64,000 bases of DNA from assembly GCA_905235735.1 (NCBI GenBank), contig CAJOMU010000001.1, forward strand, positions 62,001-126,000, given 5' to 3'. The stretch comes from an uncultured Synergistales bacterium (GTDB taxonomy: Bacteria; Synergistota; Synergistia; Synergistales; Aminobacteriaceae). A model generated the notes under the pieces. The model saw nothing but the letters and a program-made list of their open reading frames with translations. It was not told the DNA's origin and did not search any database. Shown piece by piece: positions 18,346 to 27,432 of this stretch (the first letter of the stretch is position 1; each line of letters opens with the position of its first letter). Both the position numbers and the translations under genes were made by a program.

Positions 18346-19857
18346 ATGGCATATTTTTATACCGAACCCTCTCACACATTCTCCGAGTACCTGTTGATCC
18401 CGTCGTACTCATCAGAAAATTGCGTGCCTTCAAACGTCTCACTGAAAACACCGTTATGTAAATTCAAACGAGGCGAAGAAGCACCATTGAGCATAAACAT
18501 TCCGTTAATATCAGCAAGCATGCAGTCAGTTTCAGATGATAACATGGCAATTGCTCTTGCTCGTGAAGGAGGAATAGCATTCATATACTGCTCACAGCCA
18601 ATCGAAAAGCAGGCAGAGATGATCGCGAAAGTGAAACGATACAAGGCAGGTTTCGTCGCAAATGATTCGGCAATCAGTCCTGAACAGACACTCAAAGACA
18701 TTCTTGCACTCAAAGAGCAGACTGGACACAATACAGTTGCAGTTACACATGACGGAAGCCTCACGGGTAAACTGTTAGGAATCGTAACGAGTAGAGACTA
18801 TCGGGTGAGCAGGACGGACATCAACGCAAAAGTGAAGGAGTTCATGACACCAATCGACAAAGTGATAGCTGCACATGACGGTTTGAGTCTGAGTGAAGCA
18901 AATGATATTCTCTGGGAACATAAACTGAATCAACTTCCCGTTATTGATTCAAATGGCAATATGGTAGCGTTCGTATTCAGAAAAGATTACGATATGCACA
19001 AAGAGAATCCGTTAGAACTTCTTGATTCTCAGAAACGTTACATGACAGGTGCAGGAATTAATACCAGAGACTATGAAGATAGAGTGCCTGCGTTAATCGA
19101 TGCTGGAGTTGATGTGTTATGCATCGATTCATCAGAAGGATTCACCGAATGGCAGAAAAGAACTCTCAAATGGATTCGCGGCAAGTACGGCGATGATGTG
19201 AAAGTCGGAGGAGGAAATGTAGTTGATGCTGACGGATTCAGATTCCTCGCTGAGAATGGAGCAGACTTCGTGAAGGTTGGTATTGGAGGAGGCTCAATTT
19301 GCATTACTCGTGAGGCAAAAGGAATCGGAAGAGGACAAGCTACAGCAGTGATAGAAGTTGCAAAAGCCAGAGACGAATACTTCAAGGAAACAGGAATATA
19401 CATACCAGTTTGTTCAGACGGAGGCATCGTTATGGATTATCACATCACATTAGCTCTTGCTATGGGTGCTGACTTCTGTATGTTGGGAAGATACTTCGCA
19501 CGTTTCGATGAAAGTCCAACGAACAAAGTCATGGTGAATGGGAATTACGTCAAAGAATATTGGGGCGAAGGTTCATCGAGAGCACGAAACTGGCAGCGTT
19601 ATGATTCAGGTGATTCATCTCAGGCTAAGCTCTCATTTGAAGAAGGCGTTGATAGTTATGTTCCGTATGCAGGAAGTTTACGCGCTAATGTTACGGAGAC
19701 ATTGAGCAAAATCAAATCAACATTCTGCAACTGCGGTGCACTGAATTTACATGAGATGAGAGAGAAAGCAAAATTGACGCTTGTATCTCCTGTTGCACTT
19801 CTTGAAGGAGGAGCGCATGACGTTATGATGAAGGAAGCAGTGAGACGGACAAAGTGA
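18346..19857 (+). CDS. guaB: IMP dehydrogenase
   Basis: NAD-dependent oxidation of IMP to XMP, the committed step of guanine nucleotide synthesis. TIM barrel with an inserted CBS pair (about residues 105-225). The catalytic cysteine is C319 in GGSICITRE. The active-site loop reads [20 protein letters not shown] instead of the common GPGSICTTR, marking a divergent IMPDH subgroup found in several anaerobes. The start at 18346 has GAAAGGAG upstream; an open frame reaching back to 18166 is not conserved. 503 residues. Confidence 0.93.
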   Translation: MAYFYTEPSHTFSEYLLIPSYSSENCVPSNVSLKTPLCKFKRGEEAPLSINIPLISASMQSVSDDNMAIALAREGGIAFIYCSQPIEKQAEMIAKVKRYKAGFVANDSAISPEQTLKDILALKEQTGHNTVAVTHDGSLTGKLLGIVTSRDYRVSRTDINAKVKEFMTPIDKVIAAHDGLSLSEANDILWEHKLNQLPVIDSNGNMVAFVFRKDYDMHKENPLELLDSQKRYMTGAGINTRDYEDRVPALIDAGVDVLCIDSSEGFTEWQKRTLKWIRGKYGDDVKVGGGNVVDADGFRFLAENGADFVKVGIGGGSICITREAKGIGRGQATAVIEVAKARDEYFKETGIYIPVCSDGGIVMDYHITLALAMGADFCMLGRYFARFDESPTNKVMVNGNYVKEYWGEGSSRARNWQRYDSGDSSQAKLSFEEGVDSYVPYAGSLRANVTETLSKIKSTFCNCGALNLHEMREKAKLTLVSPVALLEGGAHDVMMKEAVRRTK

Positions 19858-19870
19858 AAATGAAAATTAT

Positions 19871-19908
19871 TCCCCTGTTATGAGTGATTCAGCAGGGGAT
19901 ATTTCATT
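19871..19908. terminator. Terminator hairpin between guaB and comEC
   Basis: TCCCCTG at 19871-19877 pairs with CAGGGGA at 19893-19899, a 7-bp stem with a 15-base loop, followed by a T-rich stretch. It lies between two convergent genes and can serve both. Its CCCCTG/CAGGGG core recurs in two other terminators of this window. Confidence 0.75.
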
Positions 19909-21321
19909 TCACATGAAGATTATGAACGCAAAGAAACTTATTCCGGCCATTAAGATAAACGTTCTGGTTAGTGAGAAGTTGAAGTATCTGCACAGAAATA
20001 GAATCAATGTACCCGTTCCAATCCATGCAGTGAAAAAATTCCAGTTCATGATAAACGTAAAATGATTCGCAATGTATTCCGCAAGTCTCTCAAAGATGAT
20101 GAATATTCCTTCAGACGCAAGCACAAGATACTGTGATAACGGAAAGTTCATTAGTCTCAGGAATGCACATGCAGACGCAATCGTAAACGCAAATCCAAAG
20201 TAGAAGGGTGCAAATAGATTCAGAATGATTCCAACGAGAGGCACATTATGAAATGTCTTCGCAATCTGTGGAAACGTAACGAGGAATACTATTGTGCTGA
20301 TTAAAGGCCACAAAACTTTTCGTATATCAGCGAGTGATGTTAAGGTCAGCGCAGATAGAACTGACAATCTGAATCCAATATCCCAGAATAAGAACGGTCT
20401 CCATAAAAGTAATAACACTCCGGCAACCGATACACTGTTCACTCCCATAATCGGACGTTTAAGCACTCTCGCTAATAATCCAACCTGAAGCATTAAACCT
20501 GCACGCATTGCACTCGGTGCTGCTCCTGTGAGAAGAATATATGCCCAAAGAATTACGCTGAGAATCAAAATGTTCTTCCTGAAGAAATAAGCCGCAATCA
20601 GAATCACAATCCCTACATGAAATCCTGAGACCGCTAGAAGATGACTCGTTCCCCATTTCACATGCTGCTTGTTGAGTTCATTATCTCGTTCACCGAGCCA
20701 CGCCGCTTTTAAGTATGATGCTATTCGGTTAGGCATGTATATAGTCAGTGCTCTTGATAGTCTGTAACGCATTAAAGGTATGCTGAATCTCTTCGGGAGT
20801 TCATGAACATCTTTAATGTTAATCCAGCCTGATATACCTCTTGCTCTGAAGTAACGTTCCTCATCAAAACTTCCGTCATGCTTCGAGACTTTGAATTTTC
20901 GTGTTACTCCGCTGAATCTGATTCGTGTACCCGGCATTATGTCCGCAAATCTCCTCCAGCTTACATAACTTCCAATTCCGTCAATATCAATCACTGCCGT
21001 GTATCCTCTTCCCCATGTACGAATCGATTCAACTGTTCCGTATGCTCCATTGAGGGTTATGGGTTCAGGAAGAGGACGAGAGATTTCATTGCAGATTCGA
21101 ATTGAGCATAGGAAGGTGAAGATTAATGCAACGATGAAAACCTGCCATTGATGTTTGAATTCGCGAGTGTATGAACATAACATTACGCCTGAATACACAA
21201 CAGGAACTGCAATAATGAAAGCATACACATTGAACGTATCATAGAACTTATCATAGAGTGCAAGACCAGATACGAGACTCGCAAGAACTCCCAGCATAGG
21301 AGCACATCTAATAATTTCCAT
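19909..21321 (-). CDS. comEC: ComEC/Rec2-type DNA uptake channel, short form
   Basis: Inner-membrane channel protein for import of single-stranded DNA during natural transformation. The N-terminal DUF4131 region and OB-like soluble part (about 85-185) and the polytopic Competence domain are present, including the signature LLAVSGFHVGI. The protein stops after about 470 residues, so the C-terminal metallo-beta-lactamase-like domain of typical 700-800-residue ComEC is missing. It follows comEA by 9 bases. I see no frameshift that would restore a longer protein; the convergent terminator follows directly. Confidence 0.85.
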   Translation of the reverse strand: MEIIRCAPMLGVLASLVSGLALYDKFYDTFNVYAFIIAVPVVYSGVMLCSYTREFKHQWQVFIVALIFTFLCSIRICNEISRPLPEPITLNGAYGTVESIRTWGRGYTAVIDIDGIGSYVSWRRFADIMPGTRIRFSGVTRKFKVSKHDGSFDEERYFRARGISGWINIKDVHELPKRFSIPLMRYRLSRALTIYMPNRIASYLKAAWLGERDNELNKQHVKWGTSHLLAVSGFHVGIVILIAAYFFRKNILILSVILWAYILLTGAAPSAMRAGLMLQVGLLARVLKRPIMGVNSVSVAGVLLLLWRPFLFWDIGFRLSVLSALTLTSLADIRKVLWPLISTIVFLVTFPQIAKTFHNVPLVGIILNLFAPFYFGFAFTIASACAFLRLMNFPLSQYLVLASEGIFIIFERLAEYIANHFTFIMNWNFFTAWIGTGTLILFLCRYFNFSLTRTFILMAGISFFAFIIFM

Positions 21322-21330
21322 TGTGAACTA

Positions 21331-22026
21331 TTAGCGTATTAGAATCTGTGAACGCATCTTTTCGAGTCTGGCCGGTCCAATCCCGCGAACATTGATTAAT
21401 TCTTCCGCACTCTTAAACCTTCCGTTCTTCTGTCTGTATTCGTATATTCGTTTCGCTATTGCAGGCCCTACACCGTTTAATCTTTGAAGCTCATTCTCTG
21501 AGGCATTGTTCACATCAACAAGTCCTGTATTGCCTGACGACTTAGCATTTGATTTCGATGTTTTTGATTCCGTAGGCTGAACTGTTACGTGCGTATACGT
21601 GTCTGCATTTGCGTTTGCATTTGTGCGGGAACGTTCCCCTTTCACGGGAATATGAATGTGCTGTGCGTCTGAAAATGTCTCTGCGAGATTCAATGCTGAT
21701 ATGTCTGCTTTAGGTGTGAATCCTCCTGCTGAATCTATTGCCTCAAATATCCTTGAGCCTTCAGGAAATTTATATACGCCTGGCTTCTTCACTGCTCCTG
21801 TTACGTATACGTAGATTTCTTTCACGCTTTCCTGTCTTTTAGGCTGAGGTTCTGGTTCTGATTTTGATTCTATTATCGCATTTTGATTCTTAGTTTGCGT
21901 TTCCTGCACTGGCTCACTAGTTACCGACTTAGTGATGAACATTGCAAATGAACCGGCTATCATGAACAATAACACTCCTGCTCCCGTGATTATCTCTTTG
22001 CGATGTGTCTCAATAAAGCTCTGCAT
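21331..22026 (-). CDS. comEA: ComEA-type DNA-binding competence protein
   Basis: Membrane-anchored periplasmic DNA receptor for transformation. One N-terminal transmembrane segment, a linker rich in Glu/Gln/Lys, an SLBB domain (about residues 75-130, containing VYVTGAVKKPGVYKFPEG), another low-complexity linker, and a C-terminal helix-hairpin-helix pair (about 165-231) with LNGVGPAIAKRI and VRGIGPARLEKM. ATG at 22026 has a strong AGGAGGAG; the open frame to 22113 is upstream leader. Operon comEA-comEC. Confidence 0.9.
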   Translation of the reverse strand: MQSFIETHRKEIITGAGVLLFMIAGSFAMFITKSVTSEPVQETQTKNQNAIIESKSEPEPQPKRQESVKEIYVYVTGAVKKPGVYKFPEGSRIFEAIDSAGGFTPKADISALNLAETFSDAQHIHIPVKGERSRTNANANADTYTHVTVQPTESKTSKSNAKSSGNTGLVDVNNASENELQRLNGVGPAIAKRIYEYRQKNGRFKSAEELINVRGIGPARLEKMRSQILIR

Positions 22027-22054
22027 GATTCTCCTCCTGTAATTTATGAGAGTG

Positions 22055-22060
22055 ATTATA
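22055..22060 (-). promoter_or_regulatory. -10 box of comEA-comEC
   Basis: TATAAT on the minus strand, about 30 bases before the comEA start. Its -35 region overlaps the -35 (TTGACG, 22076-22081) of the divergent DUF1015 promoter, so the two promoters may compete for polymerase. Confidence 0.5.
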
Positions 22061-22075
22061 ACGTAGCTAGACGAA

Positions 22076-22104
22076 TTGACGCACCCATAATGCCCAAATA
22101 AAAT
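22076..22104 (+). promoter_or_regulatory. Sigma-70-type promoter of the DUF1015 operon
   Basis: TTGACG (22076-22081), 17-base spacer, TAAAAT (22099-22104). The same two hexamers occur at the purB and both tRNA promoters in this window. The expected transcript start is near 22111, which leaves only about 27 bases before the conserved coding sequence. Confidence 0.75.
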
Positions 22105-22137
22105 TATTATCATTAATTCAAAGAAAGGACTTGAAGA

Positions 22138-23343
22138 ATCATATTCACATCTGGAAATTTCTTACTGCCTAACGTCAATGATTTATCTCAATGGGCAGTC
22201 ATTGCCTGCGATCAATTTACATCACAGCCGGAATACTGGCAGAAGGTACAATCAATCGCAGGTACATCACCGTCTGCATACAATCTCATTCTTCCTGAGG
22301 CCATGCTGAATGAGTCCGGGCTTCAGAAGATTGAACAGATAAATGCCGCAATGAATAGCTATCTTGAACAGAACATCTTCACTGAATACAGAGACTCATA
22401 TGTATACGTTGAACGTGAACTCCTTGACGGTTCAATCAGGCGCGGTGTCGTTGGAGTGATTGACCTTGAAGAATATGATTATCGTGAAGGAACAGCATCA
22501 AGGATACGTGCAACAGAAGAGACAGTAAAAGAACGAATCCCCGCACGCAAAACTATCCGTGAAAATGCAGCACTCGAACTCTCACACGTGATTCTCCTCT
22601 GCGATGATGAAAAGAAAACTCTCATTGAACCTTTGACGCATTCAAAGCATAGCATGAAGAAACTCTACGGTTTTGAACTTATGCTCGGAGGAGGAAAAAT
22701 TGACGGCTGGCTGATGAATGGTGAACATGCAAGAGCATTCAATACACGAATGAACTCGTACATTAAGCGAAAGGCAAAAGAACTGTCATTAACGTTTGCT
22801 GTAGGTGATGGGAATCATTCACTTGCTGCGGCTAAAGCATGTTACCTCGATAATCCCTCTGAGCTTTCACGTTACGCAATGGTTGAACTTGAGAATATTC
22901 ATGATGATGCATTGAAGTTTGAACCAATTCACAGAATCGTTAAGGGAGTTAATCCTGAAGAATTTATTGCGGAGATTCAGAATCAAATATGCGTTAAAGG
23001 TTGGACAAGTTCAAAAAATTCATGGGCATTGAACTATTACTCACACGGCAAGAAAGGCATAATCTTCATCGATAAGTCCAAAGGAGCATCGGCATTAATC
23101 GTTCTGCAAAAATATCTTGATGAAAGAGGCTGTGATATAGATTATATTCATGACACCGAATCACTTCGCAAACTTGCAGATGAATCCGGCTGTGTTGGAT
23201 TTGAGATGCCTGCGTTTGATGAGAATGCTAAACGTGATTTCTTCAGCATAATCTCACAGTCAGGTGTACTGCCTAGAAAGACATTCTCAATGGGTCATGC
23301 ACAGGAGAAGCGTTATTACCTTGAAGCCAGGAGAATCAAATAA
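22138..23343 (+). CDS. DUF1015 family protein with apparent non-canonical start
   Basis: A DUF1015 family protein of about 401 residues, function unknown, often found near serine or cofactor metabolism genes. The conserved N-terminal block of the family (GNFLLPN, then WAVIACDQFTSQPEYW) is encoded from about 22144, but no ATG, GTG or TTG exists in that frame between the stop at 22132 and ATG 22303. AAAGGA at 22124-22129 lies 8 bases before ATC at 22138 and 11 before ATA at 22141, so translation probably begins there. A conserved AVGDGNHSLAAAK motif lies mid-protein. A start at 22303 would delete about 55 conserved residues. A sequencing error is the alternative. The next gene overlaps by one base. 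Confidence 0.8.
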   Translation: MIFTSGNFLLPNVNDLSQWAVIACDQFTSQPEYWQKVQSIAGTSPSAYNLILPEAMLNESGLQKIEQINAAMNSYLEQNIFTEYRDSYVYVERELLDGSIRRGVVGVIDLEEYDYREGTASRIRATEETVKERIPARKTIRENAALELSHVILLCDDEKKTLIEPLTHSKHSMKKLYGFELMLGGGKIDGWLMNGEHARAFNTRMNSYIKRKAKELSLTFAVGDGNHSLAAAKACYLDNPSELSRYAMVELENIHDDALKFEPIHRIVKGVNPEEFIAEIQNQICVKGWTSSKNSWALNYYSHGKKGIIFIDKSKGASALIVLQKYLDERGCDIDYIHDTESLRKLADESGCVGFEMPAFDENAKRDFFSIISQSGVLPRKTFSMGHAQEKRYYLEARRIK

Positions 23344-24209
23344 TGCTTGCCGATTTAGCCCTTCTATACTGCGCAATGTTCTGGGGATTAAGTTTCCCGA
23401 CAATGAAGATACTCGTCAATATTTATCCTACATGCTGGCTTTTATTCCTGAGATTCGGAACTGCCGCACTCATGGTATATGTATTCTTTCGCGGGAGAAT
23501 TCACGAATCGATTCGTAAATGTCTCAAGGGAGGAATGATAATCGGTGCACTTCTATTCGCGGCAATAGGAAGCCAGACTGTCGGACTTCAATACATAGGC
23601 GGAGGACGTTCTGCATTCATATCAGCAATATACGTTCTGATAGTTCCGTTAATGGTCTGGGCATTCAGGAAGGTATTTCCCGGATGGATTACACTCTTTG
23701 CGGCGTGCTTATGCGTTGTCGGAATGTATTTTCTCACTGGTGATGACATGACAGGCCCTATGAACATAGGCGACATTCTCACGATAATATGTGCGGTTAC
23801 GTTTGCAGTTCAGATACTCGCGATCAATCATTACACTTATGACTGCGATCCCATTACGCTCAGTTTCATTGAGTTCGTTACGCTTGCAGTACTGTCATTC
23901 ATAACGTCATTGATATTCGAGACACGCAATGAAATTCTCAGCATGAACGGAATATATGAGCTTGCATTCACAACTGTATTCTGTACGTTCGGGTGTTACA
24001 TGATTCAGATATGCGCACAGAAATACGCAAAGCCTTCACATGCCGCTATCATAATGAGCCTTGAATCAGTGTTCGGATTATTCAGCAGCATAATATTTCT
24101 CGGTGAGACATTAACGATGAGGGCATCAATAGGATGTGCGATGATATTTGCGTCTGTACTGATAGCAGAGCTTGAACCATTCATGCATTTCAAAACGAAT
24201 CGAGGCTGA
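23343..24209 (+). CDS. EamA/DMT-family transporter
   Basis: Integral membrane protein of 288 residues with ten hydrophobic segments arranged as two EamA repeats (about 1-135 and 145-280), the drug/metabolite transporter fold. The second repeat ends with the usual PSHAAIIMSLESVFG and LGE segments. Substrate cannot be told from sequence. The start codon overlaps the DUF1015 stop as TAATG, so the genes are translationally coupled. Confidence 0.88.
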   Translation: MLADLALLYCAMFWGLSFPTMKILVNIYPTCWLLFLRFGTAALMVYVFFRGRIHESIRKCLKGGMIIGALLFAAIGSQTVGLQYIGGGRSAFISAIYVLIVPLMVWAFRKVFPGWITLFAACLCVVGMYFLTGDDMTGPMNIGDILTIICAVTFAVQILAINHYTYDCDPITLSFIEFVTLAVLSFITSLIFETRNEILSMNGIYELAFTTVFCTFGCYMIQICAQKYAKPSHAAIIMSLESVFGLFSSIIFLGETLTMRASIGCAMIFASVLIAELEPFMHFKTNRG

Positions 24210-24216
24210 AAATATT

Positions 24217-25320
24217 TTGAGTTTCCTCTCTGATACTAACTGGCTGCTTATACTCTCACTCGTATTCGGAAGTGCCGCACTCGCTGTAGCAGGAGATACG
24301 ATAGGCACTAAATACGGAAAGAAGCGAATATCACTCTTCAGATTGCGGCCAAGACGCACAAGCCAGCTCATAACCGCAATAACAGGAGCATTAATTGCAC
24401 TGGGCATTCTCGGAGTCGTGTCTGTATTATCGCAGGATGTACGCACTGCGCTCTTCGGCATGAAGATTCTGAAGCAGCAGATGAATGAATTGCAGTTCCA
24501 ATTGAATCAGAGCGAAGCCAATGCTGAACATACGCGTCTAAGTTTCGCAGAGGCATCCGCAAGTCTGGACATCGTTGGGTTTGAACTGGACACGATGAAG
24601 AATGACAAGCTGATTCTTGAGCAGGAGAAACGAGACCTTGAGGTTATGCTTCGTCTTATGCGTGATGAATCTGAACAGCTGAAGAGAGACCTGAAGACTA
24701 TGCGAAGTGAATCTATTGCAATGAATGCTAATGTCCTTCTTGCCCAGCGTGCATTTGAACCTGGAATGTCGAGAATTGAAATCATTTCAGGATTAAACTC
24801 ATTAAAGCAGCAGGTGAGATTGAATGTGCTCACCAGAATTTCGGATCAGTCATTCTCAAGGCTTCGTAATATTCCCATTATATTCAATGCAGACGAGGAA
24901 GAAGAATTGATACGTGAACTTCAGAGTGCAGATGTTCGGCAGTATGTCAGGGCGTTATCGGGAGAGAATGCCGCACTTGGGGATAACATGAGAATAACCG
25001 TGAGGCTTGAAACTGGTACGAGCATAATCATTTATCATGACGGAGAAGCAGTGTACAGGAAATTCTTCGATATGGACAGTAAAGGAACACCTGAGGAAAT
25101 ACTTCATTACTTCCTGAGAGAACTTCGGAATAAGGCTATCAATGACGGAATCGTTCCTGAACCTGCAACTAATAATGTTGGAACTCTCGACGGTGAAACA
25201 TTCTTTGATGCAGTAGAGACATTGAGCGAGATAACTGAATCCGTAATCATAAGTGCACGTGCCTCTGGAGACATTTATACAGAAGGCCCTGTTGTGATAA
25301 GCATAGTCTTCGAGGAATAA
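24217..25320 (+). CDS. DUF3084 family membrane-anchored coiled-coil protein
   Basis: DUF3084 protein of unknown function. Two N-terminal transmembrane segments flank a conserved cytoplasmic loop (KRISLFRLRPRRT), followed by a long coiled coil (about residues 85-185, rich in Leu/Glu/Gln) and a C-terminal soluble domain. I place the start at TTG 24217, 8 bases after the transporter stop with GAGG about 11 bases upstream, because family members begin just before the first membrane segment; the frame reaching back to 24172 overlaps the transporter and lacks conservation. Confidence 0.78.
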   Translation: MSFLSDTNWLLILSLVFGSAALAVAGDTIGTKYGKKRISLFRLRPRRTSQLITAITGALIALGILGVVSVLSQDVRTALFGMKILKQQMNELQFQLNQSEANAEHTRLSFAEASASLDIVGFELDTMKNDKLILEQEKRDLEVMLRLMRDESEQLKRDLKTMRSESIAMNANVLLAQRAFEPGMSRIEIISGLNSLKQQVRLNVLTRISDQSFSRLRNIPIIFNADEEEELIRELQSADVRQYVRALSGENAALGDNMRITVRLETGTSIIIYHDGEAVYRKFFDMDSKGTPEEILHYFLRELRNKAINDGIVPEPATNNVGTLDGETFFDAVETLSEITESVIISARASGDIYTEGPVVISIVFEE

Positions 25321-25323
25321 TTG

Positions 25324-25779
25324 ATGAATGAAATGAAACCTCATGTGATAATTTACACTGACGGAGGAGCCTCACCTAATCCAGGCTTGGGAGGCTGGGC
25401 AGCAATATTATATTCACCTGCTCATGATGCAGAACGCGAAATTTATGGTGCAGAACGTAACACGACCAATAACCGAATGGAACTCACTGCGGCGATTAAA
25501 GCACTTGAGGCATTGAAGACTTCATGCGAAGTTGATTTGCACACTGACAGCGCATATCTTCAGAATGCATTTGTTAAAGGCTGGCTGAGAAACTGGCAGC
25601 GTAAGAACTGGAAGAGTTCAACGGGAAGTGATGTACTGAATCGTGATTTATGGGAGAAGCTGATTATCTTAACGAGAACACATGAAGTCAAATGGCATTG
25701 GGTGAAGGGACATGCAGAAGATGAACGTAATAACCGTTGCGATGAGTTAGTGAGACGTGCACGTGATGAAATTATATAG
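25324..25779 (+). CDS. rnhA: Ribonuclease HI
   Basis: Endonuclease for RNA in RNA-DNA hybrids. The DEDD catalytic residues are visible in YTDGG, NRMELTA, HTDSAYL and, near the end, RCDELV; the handle region GWLRNWQRKNWK is of the E. coli type. 151 residues. GAGGA precedes ATG 25324; an adjacent TTG at 25321 is possible. Overlaps the following comF-like gene by 14 bases. Confidence 0.94.
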   Translation: MNEMKPHVIIYTDGGASPNPGLGGWAAILYSPAHDAEREIYGAERNTTNNRMELTAAIKALEALKTSCEVDLHTDSAYLQNAFVKGWLRNWQRKNWKSSTGSDVLNRDLWEKLIILTRTHEVKWHWVKGHAEDERNNRCDELVRRARDEII

Positions 25780-26449
25780 ATGCCTGAAAATCATTCTTCA
25801 TTTATTCTGGCCATGTGATAATACGTTTGACGATGATGTTATTGATGATGTACCTGCTCCCGCTGAAATTGAATCACCAGAAGCCGAACCCGAACGCAAA
25901 GATACATTTGAACTTGAGAAGCAATATTTATCTCTGCTGTTTGAAAGTGAACCCATAACACGCGAATTGAATCAGCTCACTATACATTCAGCATCATATT
26001 TCTATTCTGGCATGAGAAGCATAATTCACAGGTTCAAATACGAAGGTGCAAAGAATTTATGCCTTCCATTGGGACGCGCAATGTCAATGCTCTTCACTAA
26101 ACCTGAAATTCATTATCTTATCCCCGTTCCACTTCACATAAACAGCACACGTAAATACAACCAGTCATATGAACTAGCAAAAGGAATGTCCGAACTCTGG
26201 AACATAAAAGTGATTGAGGCGGCAGAATGGGCAAACGATGTTCAGCATCGTGTAGGCTTGAATGCAAGTGAACGAATGAAACTCAGTGCAGATGATTTCA
26301 GAATCACATTTAACGTTAAGGGATTAAGAGTGTCAGTTGTAGATGATGTATGCACAACAGGAGCTACGTTACTGAGACTGTCCGAAGCATTAGAGAAAGC
26401 CGGAGCAATTGTAGTATGTGCATATGCATTGTCATCTGTGGGAGAGTGA
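25766..26449 (+). CDS. ComF-like phosphoribosyltransferase-fold protein
   Basis: ComF/GntX family protein, associated with natural transformation. The C-terminal two thirds show the conserved IPVPLHINSTRKYNQSYELAKG segment and the phosphoribosyl-diphosphate-binding motif VVDDVCTTGAT. The N-terminal zinc finger of many ComF proteins is absent; in its place is an acidic stretch (about residues 20-50) rich in Asp/Glu/Pro. Probably the last gene of the DUF1015-EamA-DUF3084-rnhA operon. Together with comEA and comEC it points to some DNA-uptake ability. Confidence 0.85.
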   Translation: MKLYRCLKIILHLFWPCDNTFDDDVIDDVPAPAEIESPEAEPERKDTFELEKQYLSLLFESEPITRELNQLTIHSASYFYSGMRSIIHRFKYEGAKNLCLPLGRAMSMLFTKPEIHYLIPVPLHINSTRKYNQSYELAKGMSELWNIKVIEAAEWANDVQHRVGLNASERMKLSADDFRITFNVKGLRVSVVDDVCTTGATLLRLSEALEKAGAIVVCAYALSSVGE

Positions 26450-26460
26450 AGTACTCCGCC

Positions 26461-27402
26461 TTAGGTTGTAAGCCTATTGCCGATACGTTGTGAAATGCTG
26501 ACGATAGCAAACGATAGGGCAAAGCTGACAACAGCAGTGAACAGGAAATTACTCACACTGAAAAGTTGTAACTGCCTTTCTGCAATGATTATAATTGCGA
26601 AATGAAGAATATATACCAGGTCATTAAATTTCCTAAGTGTCCTCATTGACGTAGTGGAGTATTTTACGTGAACTTTCAGCCCTATAATCAGGAGGAAAAA
26701 CGCGGGCGTCCAGCCAAATATAGTAACATCGTTATATATTGGGGGTATAAAGTTTCTGCGGATACATTCAGCCTCAATGAATGAGAGCGCGAACGCACCA
26801 GCCGTAAACATAACCGCCGATGACAGTCTCATGTTGAGAATTTCCCTGTTCCTGTATAACTCTCTTCCTGCCGCAAGCATAGGAAACGCGAAAAATATAC
26901 CGTTTCTTGCACCGCCCATATATGAATCGATGAAAACAGCGCACGATTTTATAGCTTTATACTCCGAAAACTTCCAGTACGTGCAGAATAGTATTCCTAC
27001 CATTAACATAATGACAGCGAAAATGTTTCCGGCTCTTTTGCCAATGAGTTCGGTGAGCCATAGGAGCATAAGTCCTTCAGCAAGTGCAATCAAGTACCAC
27101 AGATGCTGGAAGCCGAATGCAATCTGATACCATATCGGGGATTGTTCGGCGATATACGGATAGTAGAGAATGCTGGAAATTATGTAGATTACCAGAATTC
27201 GGACAATGTACGAATGCTTTTTGACGCTGTTCATTCCTGTGAAGAAATATCCCGATGACATAAAGAAAAATGGAACGCAGAACCTAAAGAAACATTGCCC
27301 ATAGAAGTAATTTGCCGTTGGGTTGGGCATAATGTTGACGATATGAGATGCAATTATCAGGATACAGCAGAAGAATTTTATAATGTCGACCGAATTAACC
27401 AT
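26461..27402 (-). CDS. Acyltransferase 3 family membrane protein
   Basis: Polytopic membrane protein of 313 residues with about nine or ten hydrophobic segments. The opening DIIKFFCCILIIASH and the RFCVPFFFMSSGYFF segment are typical of acyltransferase family 3 (OafA/WecH type), which transfers acetyl or other acyl groups to cell-surface sugars. The substrate is unknown. GGGAG lies about 10 bases before the ATG. It is the first gene of a stretch that looks accessory compared with the housekeeping genes on both sides. Confidence 0.85.
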   Translation of the reverse strand: MVNSVDIIKFFCCILIIASHIVNIMPNPTANYFYGQCFFRFCVPFFFMSSGYFFTGMNSVKKHSYIVRILVIYIISSILYYPYIAEQSPIWYQIAFGFQHLWYLIALAEGLMLLWLTELIGKRAGNIFAVIMLMVGILFCTYWKFSEYKAIKSCAVFIDSYMGGARNGIFFAFPMLAAGRELYRNREILNMRLSSAVMFTAGAFALSFIEAECIRRNFIPPIYNDVTIFGWTPAFFLLIIGLKVHVKYSTTSMRTLRKFNDLVYILHFAIIIIAERQLQLFSVSNFLFTAVVSFALSFAIVSISQRIGNRLTT

Positions 27403-27432
27403 ATAAAGATACTCCCATCACAAAATAATCCT

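Noticed and set aside
25757-25766. GTG start at 25757 for the comF-like gene
   Set aside because: ATG at 25766 is nearer the conserved part; neither has a strong ribosome binding site, so the end point is uncertain by 3 codons.
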